6,315 nucleotides of DNA from an uncultured Ruminococcus sp. Lineage in GTDB: Bacteria > Bacillota > Clostridia > Oscillospirales > Acutalibacteraceae. Shown one piece after another: positions 1-6,315 of this stretch (its first letter is position 1; each line of letters begins with the position of its first letter). A program made the translations under genes and the position numbers. The notes under the pieces are model-generated. The model searched no databases, was not told where the DNA came from, and saw only the letters and a program-made list of their open reading frames with translations. The stretch is taken from contig CACYCD010000061.1 of the NCBI GenBank assembly GCA_902772755.1, positions 1-6,315 on the forward strand, written 5' to 3'.

Positions 1-321
1 CTTAGACTTGACGACTATGAGATCTCATGCTACAACCTGAGAGTAAGAGGACATCATACAGATGATCCCAAAGGATACGATGAAAGAAACTATCCTAACA
101 ACACCCTTGAAACATATACTGATGATATTATGCCCGAAGGAGCTGTGGTTACCATGAAGGACGGCTCAAAGATAGAACTGTTATCAATGGGATACAGCAT
201 CCATGAGGACTGCTTTGAACAAACGTATGCAACCTTAGACATTGATAAACAACAGCTTGTCTTTATGGATATCAACGAGATCCAAAGCGTAAGCTATGGC
301 AGCCTGACACTCACACCCTGA
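1..321 (+). CDS. C-terminal part of a protein of unknown function (5' end outside the window)
   Basis: The frame is open from the first base to a TGA at 319-321, giving 106 residues with no start required inside the window. An internal ATG at 130 has no convincing ribosome site and is probably not the real start, because the 43 codons before it are also open and read as ordinary protein. The fragment has a hydrophilic, Asp/Tyr/Asn-rich first part and then two strand-like segments, one around 'VVTMKDGSKIEL' and one ending in 'INEIQSVSYGSLTLTP'. There is no membrane segment or cysteine motif in the visible part. A C-terminus with a 'KDG' strand followed by 'I-x-x-I-x-S-V-x-Y-G' resembles, by eye only, the ends of clostridial DUF4179-type envelope or anti-sigma-like proteins. 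I would not assign that family without a profile search. It converges on the EF-G-like gene and is followed at once by a strong hairpin. Confidence 0.7.
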   Translation, partial: LRLDDYEISCYNLRVRGHHTDDPKGYDERNYPNNTLETYTDDIMPEGAVVTMKDGSKIELLSMGYSIHEDCFEQTYATLDIDKQQLVFMDINEIQSVSYGSLTLTP

Positions 322-335
322 GTTTTCGGCAAGCA

Positions 336-370
336 GGGAAAAGCCCCGTGCGTAATGCACGGGGCTTCCC
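336..370. terminator. GC-rich hairpin between convergent genes, probable bidirectional terminator
   Basis: The arms 341-351 and 357-367 form a perfect 11-bp stem around a 5-nt loop. A further GGG/CCC pairing (336-338 with 368-370) is possible across a 2-nt bulge. It lies 19 nt after the stop of the plus-strand partial gene and about 90 nt after the stop of the minus-strand EF-G-like gene. On the minus strand the stem runs into TTTT then CCC. On the plus strand only TT follows. The U-tract is short in both directions, so the call rests on stem strength and position between convergent genes. Confidence 0.75.
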
Positions 371-457
371 AATGGAAGAAAGAGAATAGAGAATTATGAA
401 ATTCTCAAGAAATGGAGAACAAATTTATAAAGGGCACCTCTAAATGCAAATTTGGGA

Positions 458-2518
458 TTATTCCTTGTTTGCTTCTTCTATTACCTTCTGGGCTACGTTT
501 GCCGGAGCTTCTTCATATCTCACAAAGTCAAAGGTATATGTGCCTCTGCCCTGTGTCACCTGACGCAGGAATGTATTGAAGTCACCCATCTCAGCCATTG
601 GCACTTCGGCATCTATCTGCTGATTGCCGTCAGCTGTTGCCTCCATACCAAGCACTCTGCCTCTGCGTTTGTTGACCTCACCCATTACATCACCCATATT
701 GGCATCGGGTACGATGACCTTGAGGGCACCTATGGGTTCAAGCAGTACGGGCTTAGCCTGGGGCAGACCGTTCTTATATGCTATCTGAGCTGCCATTTTG
801 AATGACATTTCAGATGAATCAACGGGGTGGTAGCTTCCGTCATAGAGGTTAGCTTTGAGACCTACAACAGGGAAGCCTGCAAGCGGACCCTTCTTGATGG
901 AATCCTGCAAGCCCTTCTCTACTGCCGGGAAGAAGCCCTTGGGAACAGAACCGCCGACAACAGTCTGCTCAAATTCAAGACCGTCGCAGTCGCAGGGTGA
1001 GAACTCGATCCAAACGTCACCAAACTGACCGTGACCGCCACTCTGCTTTTTGTGTCTGCCCTGAACCTTTACGGTACTGCGGATAGTTTCTCTGTAGGCT
1101 ACCTTCGGCTTTTGGAGCTTTACATCTATGTTATATCTGGATTTGAGCTTGCTTACAACAAAGTCAAGCTGCTGTTCGCCCAGACCGGTAACAACACGCT
1201 CATGAGTTTCATGATTGTGTACATATTTCAAAGTAGGATCTTCCTCACATAATTTGAGGATACCCTGTGTGATCTTTTCTTCATCGTCCTTGCTGTCGGC
1301 ATAAACAGCCATTGAAAGGTTGGCAACGGGGTAATCGATACCCTCCAGTGTGACCTTTCTCAGCGGTGAGCAGAGTGTATCTCCTGTTGCGGTGTTGTTG
1401 AGCTTAGGCAATGCACCGATATCTCCTGCACCGATAAACTTTGCATCCTCTTGCTTTTTGCCCTTGACTGTCAGCACCTTGGTAACTCTCTCTGTGCTGC
1501 CTGTACGCATATTGACAAGCTGGGTATCGGGAGCGATCTTTCCGCTGATGACCTTCACAAAGCTCATCTTGCCGACAAATGGGTCAATAACAGTTTTGAA
1601 CACGATTGCAGCTGCTGCACCGTCGGAGCTTACCGATATTTCAACCGGCTCACCGTTGATATCAGTGCCGACTTCCTTATCAAAATCAGCCTTTGGAGCC
1701 AGCCATACAAGCGAATTGAGCAACTGGTCGATACCAAAGGTATTGTGGGCATCTCCGCAGAATACGGGAATGATAGAGCCGTCTCTAACACCCTGGGATA
1801 CGCCGAGGATGATCTCTTCGGGGGTGAACTCCTCACCCTCAAAATACTTGTCCATCAATTCCTCTGAGGTTTCTGCAACAGCTTCACGGATAGCCTCTCT
1901 GAGACCCTCAAATCTGCCACCCATATCAGGCATATCTACCTGAACTACCTTGCCGCCTGCCGAATACTTGTATGCCTTGTATTCAAAGAGATTTACATAC
2001 ACCTCTGCTTTGCCGTTCTCGATATAGGGAACAACAACGGGACATACCGCAGGACCGAAGGTTGATTTCAGATCCTCAAACACACGGTAAAAACGGGCAC
2101 TTTCATCGCACAGTCCGTTTACAAAGAACATCTTGGTCTTGCCCTGATCGGTTGCCATTTTTACAACCTTTTCAGTACCGACATCTATTCCGTCCTTGCC
2201 CGAAACAACGGCAAGAACGCTGTCGGCTACTCTTATGCCCTCTGCAACTCCGCCTGCAAAGTCAAACAGACCGGGAGTGTCAATGAGGTTGATCTTTGTA
2301 TTTTTCCATTCGATCGGAACGACTGCCGAAAGTACGGAAACTTTTCTCTTTATTTCCTCGGGATCAAAATCGAGGAAGGTATTTCCGTCCGCAATTTTGC
2401 CCAATCTGTCAATATTGCCTGTGAGGTAGAGAATGCTCTCAGCAACGGAGGTTTTGCCTGATCCGCTGTGACCTGCAAGTGCAATATTCAATATCTTGTT
2501 TGGTTCATAATTTCTCAT
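458..2518 (-). CDS. EF-G-like translational GTPase paralogue (EF-G2/FusA2 type) with degenerate G-motifs
   Basis: This 686-residue protein is full length for EF-G (about 690) and has all five domains. The G domain spans about 8-285, domain II about 300-380, domain III about 395-472, domain IV about 473-595 (with 'KKQSGGHGQFGDVW' at 490-503), and domain V about 596-680 (with 'MGDVMGEVNKRRGRVLGM' and 'QVTQGRGTYTF'). The P-loop GHSGSGKT (16-23) is intact. The other nucleotide motifs deviate from canonical EF-G. Switch I reads DFDPEEIKRKVSV with no RGIT. G3 is DTPGLFDF, with Leu where EF-G has the catalytic His. G4 is NGLC (134-137) instead of NKMD. G5 is GDA instead of GSA. The 'KKQSGGHGQFGDVW' and 'DPEEIKRK' signatures fit the EF-G-like paralogue group rather than the housekeeping factor, and no rpsL, rpsG or tuf lies beside it. 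The start at 2518 is supported by AAGGAGAT (2526-2533), with 9 nt between AGGAG and the ATG. Its exact role is not known from sequence. A ribosome-associated function is inferred from the intact domains III-V, and whether it hydrolyses GTP is uncertain. Confidence 0.93.
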   Translation of the reverse strand: MRNYEPNKILNIALAGHSGSGKTSVAESILYLTGNIDRLGKIADGNTFLDFDPEEIKRKVSVLSAVVPIEWKNTKINLIDTPGLFDFAGGVAEGIRVADSVLAVVSGKDGIDVGTEKVVKMATDQGKTKMFFVNGLCDESARFYRVFEDLKSTFGPAVCPVVVPYIENGKAEVYVNLFEYKAYKYSAGGKVVQVDMPDMGGRFEGLREAIREAVAETSEELMDKYFEGEEFTPEEIILGVSQGVRDGSIIPVFCGDAHNTFGIDQLLNSLVWLAPKADFDKEVGTDINGEPVEISVSSDGAAAAIVFKTVIDPFVGKMSFVKVISGKIAPDTQLVNMRTGSTERVTKVLTVKGKKQEDAKFIGAGDIGALPKLNNTATGDTLCSPLRKVTLEGIDYPVANLSMAVYADSKDDEEKITQGILKLCEEDPTLKYVHNHETHERVVTGLGEQQLDFVVSKLKSRYNIDVKLQKPKVAYRETIRSTVKVQGRHKKQSGGHGQFGDVWIEFSPCDCDGLEFEQTVVGGSVPKGFFPAVEKGLQDSIKKGPLAGFPVVGLKANLYDGSYHPVDSSEMSFKMAAQIAYKNGLPQAKPVLLEPIGALKVIVPDANMGDVMGEVNKRRGRVLGMEATADGNQQIDAEVPMAEMGDFNTFLRQVTQGRGTYTFDFVRYEEAPANVAQKVIEEANKE

Positions 2519-2574
2519 GGGGATTATCTCCTTGAGCTTGTATTTGGTCTTTGACCATTTCTCAGTGCCTTTAT

Positions 2575-2603
2575 ATTATAGCACCATTGTTAAAGATATA
2601 CAA
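2575..2603 (-). promoter_or_regulatory. Sigma-70-type promoter of the EF-G-like gene
   Basis: On the minus strand, TTGTAT (2598-2603) and TATAAT (2575-2580) are separated by exactly 17 bp. The -10 box is preceded by TGC, an extended -10. Transcription would start near 2568, leaving a leader of about 50 nt that carries AAGGAGAT. The -10 is a perfect consensus match, so strong constitutive transcription is plausible. Together with the upstream terminator it makes the EF-G-like gene its own unit. The remaining AT-rich sequence at 2604-2730 shows no gene or other element I can support. Confidence 0.75.
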
Positions 2604-2730
2604 TATTATTTATGCAGAGAAAGCTATTTTCCATTTTATAGATAAATTACTATCCAAAACCTTGTACAAATTAACGATATCATTATATAATATCTCTAAT
2701 TACCCCATTCATATTTTATCTATTATTTAC

Positions 2731-2758
2731 AAAAAATCGCACGGAAAATCCGTGCGAT
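2731..2758 (-). terminator. Intrinsic terminator of the LRR/Big2 surface protein gene
   Basis: The arms 2736-2744 and 2750-2758 form a perfect 9-bp GC-rich stem with a 5-nt loop, 14 nt past the stop codon of the LRR gene. Read on the minus strand, the stem is followed by an uninterrupted run of T (2731-2735, plus the one pairing at 2736). In the plus direction no T-run follows, so it acts on the minus strand only. Confidence 0.92.
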
Positions 2759-2772
2759 AATTGTTAAAAATA

Positions 2773-4782
2773 TCATTTTACGTTGATTTTGCATTTCAGG
2801 GTCAAGCCGTTTGTCTTAACTGTGATCACAGCCTTGCCCTTTTTCTTAGCTTTTATCTTGCCGTTCTTATCCACGGTTGCCACCTTTTTTTTGGAGGTAG
2901 AGAACTTGGCTGTGCCGACCTTTCCCTTTATCTTCAGTTTGAAGGAAGCACCCTTTTTAAGAGTCTTGCTCTTGGCATTGAGCGTAGGATTGATAACAGT
3001 CACCTTGAACACTTTATTTACACCGTTATTCTTTACGGTTATCTTGACAGTACCCTTTTTGACGGCAGTTACCTTACCATTTTTATCGACCTTGGCAACC
3101 TTTTTATTTGCAGAAGCAAAGGTAGTTGTTCCTTTTTTGTTCTTGACTGTAACCTTTATCGATGTGGTCTGCTTTACATAAAGCTTTGCACTTGTTTTTT
3201 TGAGAGTGATGGAGGTCTTTTTGACAACGGGAGTCACAGGCTCGGGTTCGGGGTCTACAGGCTCCGGCTCATAAGGCTCTATAAAATATTCAAACGCAAA
3301 GCCGTTGCTTGAAGCATAAAGCTCAGCAGCCGAGCCCTGAACGCACTTTATCAGAAAATCCGGAACCTTTTCCATCAGGTATGTTTCTTCATTCACGGCA
3401 TAGCCGAAGGCATTGCTGCCTATCTCGTTTATGCTTCCCGTGAGCTTGACGCTTTTGAGTGCAGGGCAGTTTGAGAAGGCATTCTCCCCTATCGTCCTTG
3501 TCCATCTTGGGATAATGACCTCACTGAGCATTCCGCAGTCCGCAAACGCATTTGCACCGATCGACCTTAAACCACTTGAAATATTCACGGTCTTTAATCT
3601 GGCACAAGCTCCGAACGCACCGTCCTTTATCTCGGTGAGACCATTCGGCAGAACAAGCTCTGTCAGCACCTCGCAGTTATAGCAAACCCTTGCACCCAGA
3701 CTTGTAACGGTGTTGGGAAGCACCAGCGTATTCATATATGCACAATTTTCAAATGCACTGTCGCCTATCGTGGTCAGTCCCTCATTCAAGCTGACGTAGT
3801 TGAGGCGATAGCAGCCAAAGAAGGCTTCTTTTTTGATCGTTTTCATCGTTGTGGGCAGGTAAACCTTTTCCACGTTGTCGTTGTGGAAACAACTTATGCT
3901 TGTAACACCCTCGGGTACATCAAATGAATCGGCAGTTCTGCCTCTTGTATAAGCGAGCAGGTTCTTTTTGTTCTTGGTGTAGAGTATGCCGTCCTTGGAG
4001 TAATATGTGTTACTTTTGGAATTGACGTTGATGTTTTCAAGTATCGAACACTCGCCCAGAGAAGCGGTTTTGAAATTATTGACGCTTGCAGGTATTTCGA
4101 TATTTACCAGCTTTTCCGAGTTGTAGGAGGTAAAGAACGATGATGAAACACCCAGAGTACCTTCGTCAAAGATCAGCGTTTCCGGGCATCTGCCCCTGTA
4201 GGTGTAAGCAAATTTTCCTGCATAAACAATACCTGTGGTGGGGAAATTGTCCAGCCAGAAGGTATTTGTAAACGCATCCTGTGCGATATCACTGATATTG
4301 TCGGGGAATGTGGCACTTGACAGCATTGAACAGCCCTGGAACGCACTCTTGCCGATATTTTTCAGGCTGTCGGGAAATTCCACTCCCGTAAGTGAGGTGC
4401 AGTTAAGAAATGCAGAGCCGTAGATTTTTTCAATACCGTTTGAAAAATCGACCTTTACCAGCTTTGAGCAGTTCTGAAATGCTGATGTCTTGATGTACTT
4501 TACAGATACCGGCAGCCGAACGCTGATTATGTCCTTGCCCGAAAAAGCCCTCTCGCCTATGCCTGCGACCTTCATACCGTTGATCTCCTCCGGTACGGAA
4601 AGCTCCTTCAGGCTTCCGTTGTAACCCTGTATTTCCACGGTATTATCCTCTTTGATAACATCGTAAAAATAGTTGTCCTCACTTGTGAACACGGCACTCG
4701 CCGAATACGGCAGGGCAGTGACCGTTCCCGTTATCAGCATCAGCGACAAAGCCACACTGACTATCTTTTTTCTTATCATCAT
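2773..4782 (-). CDS. Secreted BspA-like leucine-rich-repeat (LRR_5) protein with two C-terminal Big2 domains
   Basis: This is a 669-residue exported protein. A signal peptide (MMIRKK, a hydrophobic core at about 7-24, and an ASA site with cleavage likely after residue 30) is followed by an LRR_5 region at about 60-500. The repeats carry 'I-G-x-x-A-F-x-x-C-x-x-L' cores spaced 23 residues apart, with the AF pair near 101, 124, 147 and 170, then near 320, 343, 389, 412, 435 and 458. The repeat at 366-367 has VC instead of AF. The middle, about 172-318, is a divergent module with 'GIVYAGKFAYTYRG' and 'YYSKDGILYTKNK', which I recall from BspA-like proteins of gut Clostridia. A Pro/Glu linker (502-518) leads to two Big2-like domains (about 521-596 and 599-669). 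There is no LPxTG sortase signal, dockerin or C-terminal membrane anchor. The start at 4782 is chosen for its GGAGG ribosome site and the signal peptide. The ATG at 4779 is an equivalent alternative. An upstream in-frame GTG at 4818 is rejected. The likely role is adhesion or binding at the cell surface, with the ligand unknown. Confidence 0.93.
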   Translation of the reverse strand: MMIRKKIVSVALSLMLITGTVTALPYSASAVFTSEDNYFYDVIKEDNTVEIQGYNGSLKELSVPEEINGMKVAGIGERAFSGKDIISVRLPVSVKYIKTSAFQNCSKLVKVDFSNGIEKIYGSAFLNCTSLTGVEFPDSLKNIGKSAFQGCSMLSSATFPDNISDIAQDAFTNTFWLDNFPTTGIVYAGKFAYTYRGRCPETLIFDEGTLGVSSSFFTSYNSEKLVNIEIPASVNNFKTASLGECSILENINVNSKSNTYYSKDGILYTKNKKNLLAYTRGRTADSFDVPEGVTSISCFHNDNVEKVYLPTTMKTIKKEAFFGCYRLNYVSLNEGLTTIGDSAFENCAYMNTLVLPNTVTSLGARVCYNCEVLTELVLPNGLTEIKDGAFGACARLKTVNISSGLRSIGANAFADCGMLSEVIIPRWTRTIGENAFSNCPALKSVKLTGSINEIGSNAFGYAVNEETYLMEKVPDFLIKCVQGSAAELYASSNGFAFEYFIEPYEPEPVDPEPEPVTPVVKKTSITLKKTSAKLYVKQTTSIKVTVKNKKGTTTFASANKKVAKVDKNGKVTAVKKGTVKITVKNNGVNKVFKVTVINPTLNAKSKTLKKGASFKLKIKGKVGTAKFSTSKKKVATVDKNGKIKAKKKGKAVITVKTNGLTLKCKINVK
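2776..3222 (-). repeat. Tandem pair of lysine-rich Big2 (Ig-like) domains inside the LRR protein
   Basis: Residues 521-596 and 599-669 repeat the same plan. Each has a start with 'K-T-L-K-K' or similar, a central 'KVA-x-VDKNGK' and an end 'ITVK-x-NG'. The VDKNGK blocks lie 72 residues apart. The copies differ in many positions, so the duplication is old or has been diversified. From residue 519 to the end I count about 44 lysines, 2 aspartates and no glutamate. Confidence 0.85.
3283..4605 (-). repeat. LRR_5 repeat region of the surface protein (23-residue period)
   Basis: Two blocks of near-regular 23-residue repeats are visible, residues about 78-172 (4 to 5 repeats) and about 318-462 (7 repeats). 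A divergent segment of about 145 residues separates them. Each repeat has an 'AF-x-x-C' turn, then a hydrophobic strand and 'P-x-x-hydrophobic-x-x-I-G'. The region ends with 'KCVQGSAAELYASSNGFAFEY', the usual capping segment of this family as I know it. Confidence 0.88.
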
Positions 4783-4789
4783 AATATTG

Positions 4790-4794
4790 CCTCC
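4790..4794 (-). promoter_or_regulatory. Ribosome binding site that fixes the LRR protein start
   Basis: GGAGG on the minus strand lies 7 nt before the ATG at 4780-4782. The next ATG (4777-4779) is 10 nt away. An in-frame GTG at 4816-4818 lies upstream of this site and would bury the signal peptide behind 12 hydrophilic residues, so the site argues for the shorter protein. Confidence 0.85.
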
Positions 4795-4802
4795 GTTTTC
4801 TT

Positions 4803-4826
4803 GCAGTGCATCACCCACGGCACTGC
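4803..4826 (-). promoter_or_regulatory. Small perfect hairpin or inverted repeat in the leader of the LRR gene
   Basis: GCAGTGC and GCACTGC form a perfect 7-bp inverted repeat around a 10-nt loop, between the predicted transcription start and the ribosome site. No T-run follows, so it is not a terminator. It could be a 5' stabilising stem, a translational control element or a protein-binding site on DNA. The sequence alone does not decide between these. Confidence 0.5.
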
Positions 4827-4839
4827 GGTATTACTTATT

Positions 4840-4868
4840 ATAATATAATATTATTACCGATAAAGCAA
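4840..4868 (-). promoter_or_regulatory. Probable promoter of the LRR surface protein gene
   Basis: On the minus strand, TTGCTT (4863-4868) and TATTAT (4840-4845) are 17 bp apart. A perfect TATAAT overlaps at 4837-4842 but would need a 20-bp spacer from the same -35. The stretch is almost pure A/T, so the exact -10 is uncertain. Position just after the ilvD terminator and about 55-60 nt before the start codon supports a promoter here. Confidence 0.55.
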
Positions 4869-4888
4869 CCTTTTTTTATAGATTTTTT

Positions 4889-4921
4889 AAAAAGAGCCGT
4901 GTCACGGCGACACAGCTCTTT
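4889..4921 (-). terminator. Intrinsic terminator of ilvD
   Basis: The arms 4892-4903 and 4909-4920 form a 12-bp stem with a 5-nt loop, 13 nt past the ilvD stop. The one non-Watson-Crick position (4898/4914) is a G-U pair in minus-strand RNA but a C-A mismatch in plus-strand RNA. On the minus strand TTTTT follows, then A-rich sequence. Both points indicate that it acts on minus-strand transcription, so ilvD is the last gene of its unit. Confidence 0.9.
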
Positions 4922-4933
4922 GATATCTTTCAA

Positions 4934-6315
4934 TTACTTTTCAAATACCGCACCTCTGGAGGATGAGGTAACAAGACTTGCATAACGCTTGAGATAGCCT
5001 GAAAGCTCTTTTTCCGGCATTACGAAACTGCGTTTTCTCTCTTCAATAACTGCATCATCAACGTTGAGGGTGAGTGTGCGGTTGATGATGTCAACTGTGA
5101 TGGAGTCGCCCTCTTCCACAAGACCGATAAGTCCGCCTGCTGCTGCCTCGGGGCAGACGTGACCGATGGACGCACCTCTGGTAGCACCTGAGAATCTTCC
5201 GTCGGTGATGAGTGCAACGTCCTTGTCAAGACCTGCACCTGCTATTGCAGATGTGGGAGAAAGCATCTCTCTCATACCCGGACCACCCTTGGGTCCCTCA
5301 TAGCGGATAACAACAACGTCACCTGCTACGATCTTGCCGGCGAGGATCGCATCGTTCGCATCTTCTTCGCAGTCAAATACCCTTGCAGGACCTGTGTGCT
5401 GCATCATTTCGGGAGCTACGGCACCCTGCTTTACAACTGCACCCTCGGGAGCAAGGTTGCCTTTCAGGATAGCAATACCGCCGTCCTCACGCAGGGGAGC
5501 TTCCACAGTGTGAATGATAGTTCCGTCGGCGTCCATAGCTTTTTCAAGTCTGTCTCCCACTGTGCCAAAGGTTGTCAGGCAGTCCTTGTGGATAAGGTCT
5601 TTCTTTGAAAGCTCCTTCATAACGGCAGGGATACCGCCTACCTTGTTTAGGTCAGTGATAAAGATCTTGCCTGCCGGATTGAGCTTGCAGATCTGGGGAG
5701 TTCTCTTGGAGATCTCGTCAATAACTTCAATGTCAACGGGGATATCGGCTTCATAAGCGATAGCCAGCAGATGGAGAACCGTATTTGAAGAACAGCCCAG
5801 TGCCATTTCACAGGTGAGGGCGTTTTCAAAGCTCTTCTTTGTGATGATATCAAGCGGACGTATATCATTTTCAAGCAGGTACATTACCCTTTCGCCTGCC
5901 ATTTTGGCAAGTCTTCTTCTGCCTGCTTCAACTGCAGGAACAGTGCCGTTGAACGGCAGACCCATACCGATAGCCTCGGTAAGGCAGTTCATTGAGTTTG
6001 CGGTGTACATACCGGAGCAAGATCCGCAGGTGGGACAGCAGTTGTCCTCATACTCGGCAAGCTCTTCATCTGTGATCTTTCCGCTTGCCCTCGCACCTAC
6101 GTACTCAAACATCTCAGAAAGACCGTATCTCTCACCCTTAAATTCGCCGGGGAGCATAGGACCGCCGCTAACAAACACGGACGGAAGATTGAGTCTGCAA
6201 GCCGCAATGAGCATACCGGGGGTGATCTTGTCACAGTTGGGGATGAACACAATTGCGTCAAGCGGATGTGCGGTAAGCATGATCTCTATTGAGTCTGCGA
6301 TTATCTCTCTTGAAC
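4934..6315 (-). CDS. ilvD: Dihydroxy-acid dehydratase, N-terminus outside the window
   Basis: IlvD removes water from 2,3-dihydroxy-3-methylbutanoate and 2,3-dihydroxy-3-methylpentanoate, giving the 2-oxo acid precursors of valine/leucine and isoleucine. It is a cytoplasmic Fe-S enzyme. The frame is open to the window edge. The ATG at 6280 is internal, because the 11 codons before it read '[11 protein letters not shown]', typical of IlvD upstream of '[18 protein letters not shown]'. About 460 residues are present of the usual 550-560, so roughly 90-100 are missing, including the first cluster-ligand cysteine. Two ligand regions are visible: PNCDK (Cys codon at 6233-6235) and '[19 protein letters not shown]'. 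Also present are '[18 protein letters not shown]' and, near the C-terminus, '[20 protein letters not shown]', whose Ser in GRFSG is the presumed catalytic base. The second cluster motif fits IlvD better than the related 6-phosphogluconate dehydratase Edd. It is separated from the LRR gene by its own terminator, and any attenuator upstream of ilvD lies outside the window. Confidence 0.97.
   Translation of the reverse strand, partial: SREIIADSIEIMLTAHPLDAIVFIPNCDKITPGMLIAACRLNLPSVFVSGGPMLPGEFKGERYGLSEMFEYVGARASGKITDEELAEYEDNCCPTCGSCSGMYTANSMNCLTEAIGMGLPFNGTVPAVEAGRRRLAKMAGERVMYLLENDIRPLDIITKKSFENALTCEMALGCSSNTVLHLLAIAYEADIPVDIEVIDEISKRTPQICKLNPAGKIFITDLNKVGGIPAVMKELSKKDLIHKDCLTTFGTVGDRLEKAMDADGTIIHTVEAPLREDGGIAILKGNLAPEGAVVKQGAVAPEMMQHTGPARVFDCEEDANDAILAGKIVAGDVVVIRYEGPKGGPGMREMLSPTSAIAGAGLDKDVALITDGRFSGATRGASIGHVCPEAAAGGLIGLVEEGDSITVDIINRTLTLNVDDAVIEERKRSFVMPEKELSGYLKRYASLVTSSSRGAVFEK

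Noticed and set aside
389..406. A 7-bp hairpin (GAGAATT/AATTCTC) between the EF-G-like stop and the GC-rich hairpin
   Set aside because: It is AT-rich with no T-run on either strand. The nearby 11-bp GC-rich stem is a much better terminator.
1350..1943. A 197-codon open frame on the plus strand
   Set aside because: It lies wholly antisense to the well-conserved EF-G-like gene. The product is Ser/Pro/Ile-rich with no family resemblance, and no ribosome site or promoter is visible.
2676..2694. An AT-rich imperfect palindrome in the gap upstream of the EF-G-like promoter
   Set aside because: It is short and imperfect, of a kind expected by chance in nearly pure A/T sequence.
2761..3312. A 183-codon open frame on the plus strand, rich in Leu, Phe and Cys
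   Set aside because: It is the antisense of the lysine-rich Big2 region: AAG/AAA codons read as CTT/TTT in reverse. It spans the real gene's stop and terminator and has no ribosome site.
4783..4818. A 12-residue longer start (GTG at 4818) for the LRR protein
   Set aside because: GTG is weak and has no ribosome site. It sits in a hairpin loop upstream of a perfect GGAGG and would displace the signal peptide from the N-terminus.
5020..5874. Several 70-80 codon frames inside ilvD on both strands
   Set aside because: They are shadows of ilvD, with no recognisable protein character or ribosome sites.
6278..6280. An ATG as the start of ilvD
   Set aside because: Conserved IlvD residues continue in frame upstream of it to the window edge, and the protein would lack the first cluster cysteine region.

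Overview
The window looks like a chromosomal segment from a low-to-mid-GC Gram-positive anaerobe of the Clostridia, most like the Ruminococcus/Oscillospiraceae group. The reasons are strong AGGAG-type ribosome sites, AT-rich promoters, U-tailed hairpin terminators, a BspA-type leucine-rich-repeat surface protein with bacterial Ig-like (Big2) domains, and a clostridial-style EF-G paralogue. The taxonomic call is an inference from gene style, not from a marker gene.

Layout from left to right. (1) Positions 1-321, plus strand: the C-terminal 106 residues of a protein of unknown function that begins outside the window. (2) Positions 322-457: a convergent intergenic gap with a strong GC-rich hairpin that can end transcription from both sides. 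(3) Positions 458-2518, minus strand: a full-length EF-G-like translational GTPase paralogue with domains I-V, whose nucleotide-binding motifs are markedly degenerate. (4) Positions 2519-2772: an AT-rich gap with a near-consensus promoter for the EF-G-like gene and a textbook terminator for the gene upstream of it. (5) Positions 2773-4782, minus strand: a secreted LRR_5 (BspA-like) protein with a signal peptide, 23-residue repeats, an acidic Pro/Glu linker and two very lysine-rich Big2 domains. (6) Positions 4783-4933: its promoter and 5' leader, which contains a small perfect hairpin, and the terminator of ilvD. (7) Positions 4934-6315, minus strand: ilvD (dihydroxy-acid dehydratase), cut at its N-terminus by the window edge.

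The three minus-strand genes point the same way, but each is separated from the next by a terminator and a new promoter. They therefore look like independent transcription units rather than one operon, and nothing suggests they share a pathway: branched-chain amino acid synthesis, a cell-surface protein and a translation-factor paralogue. I saw no mobile element, CRISPR array, tRNA or rRNA. No new multi-gene system is evident. The points most worth a second look are the degenerate G-motifs of the EF-G paralogue, the extreme charge of the Big2 tail, and the leader hairpin and AT-rich dyad in front of the LRR gene.
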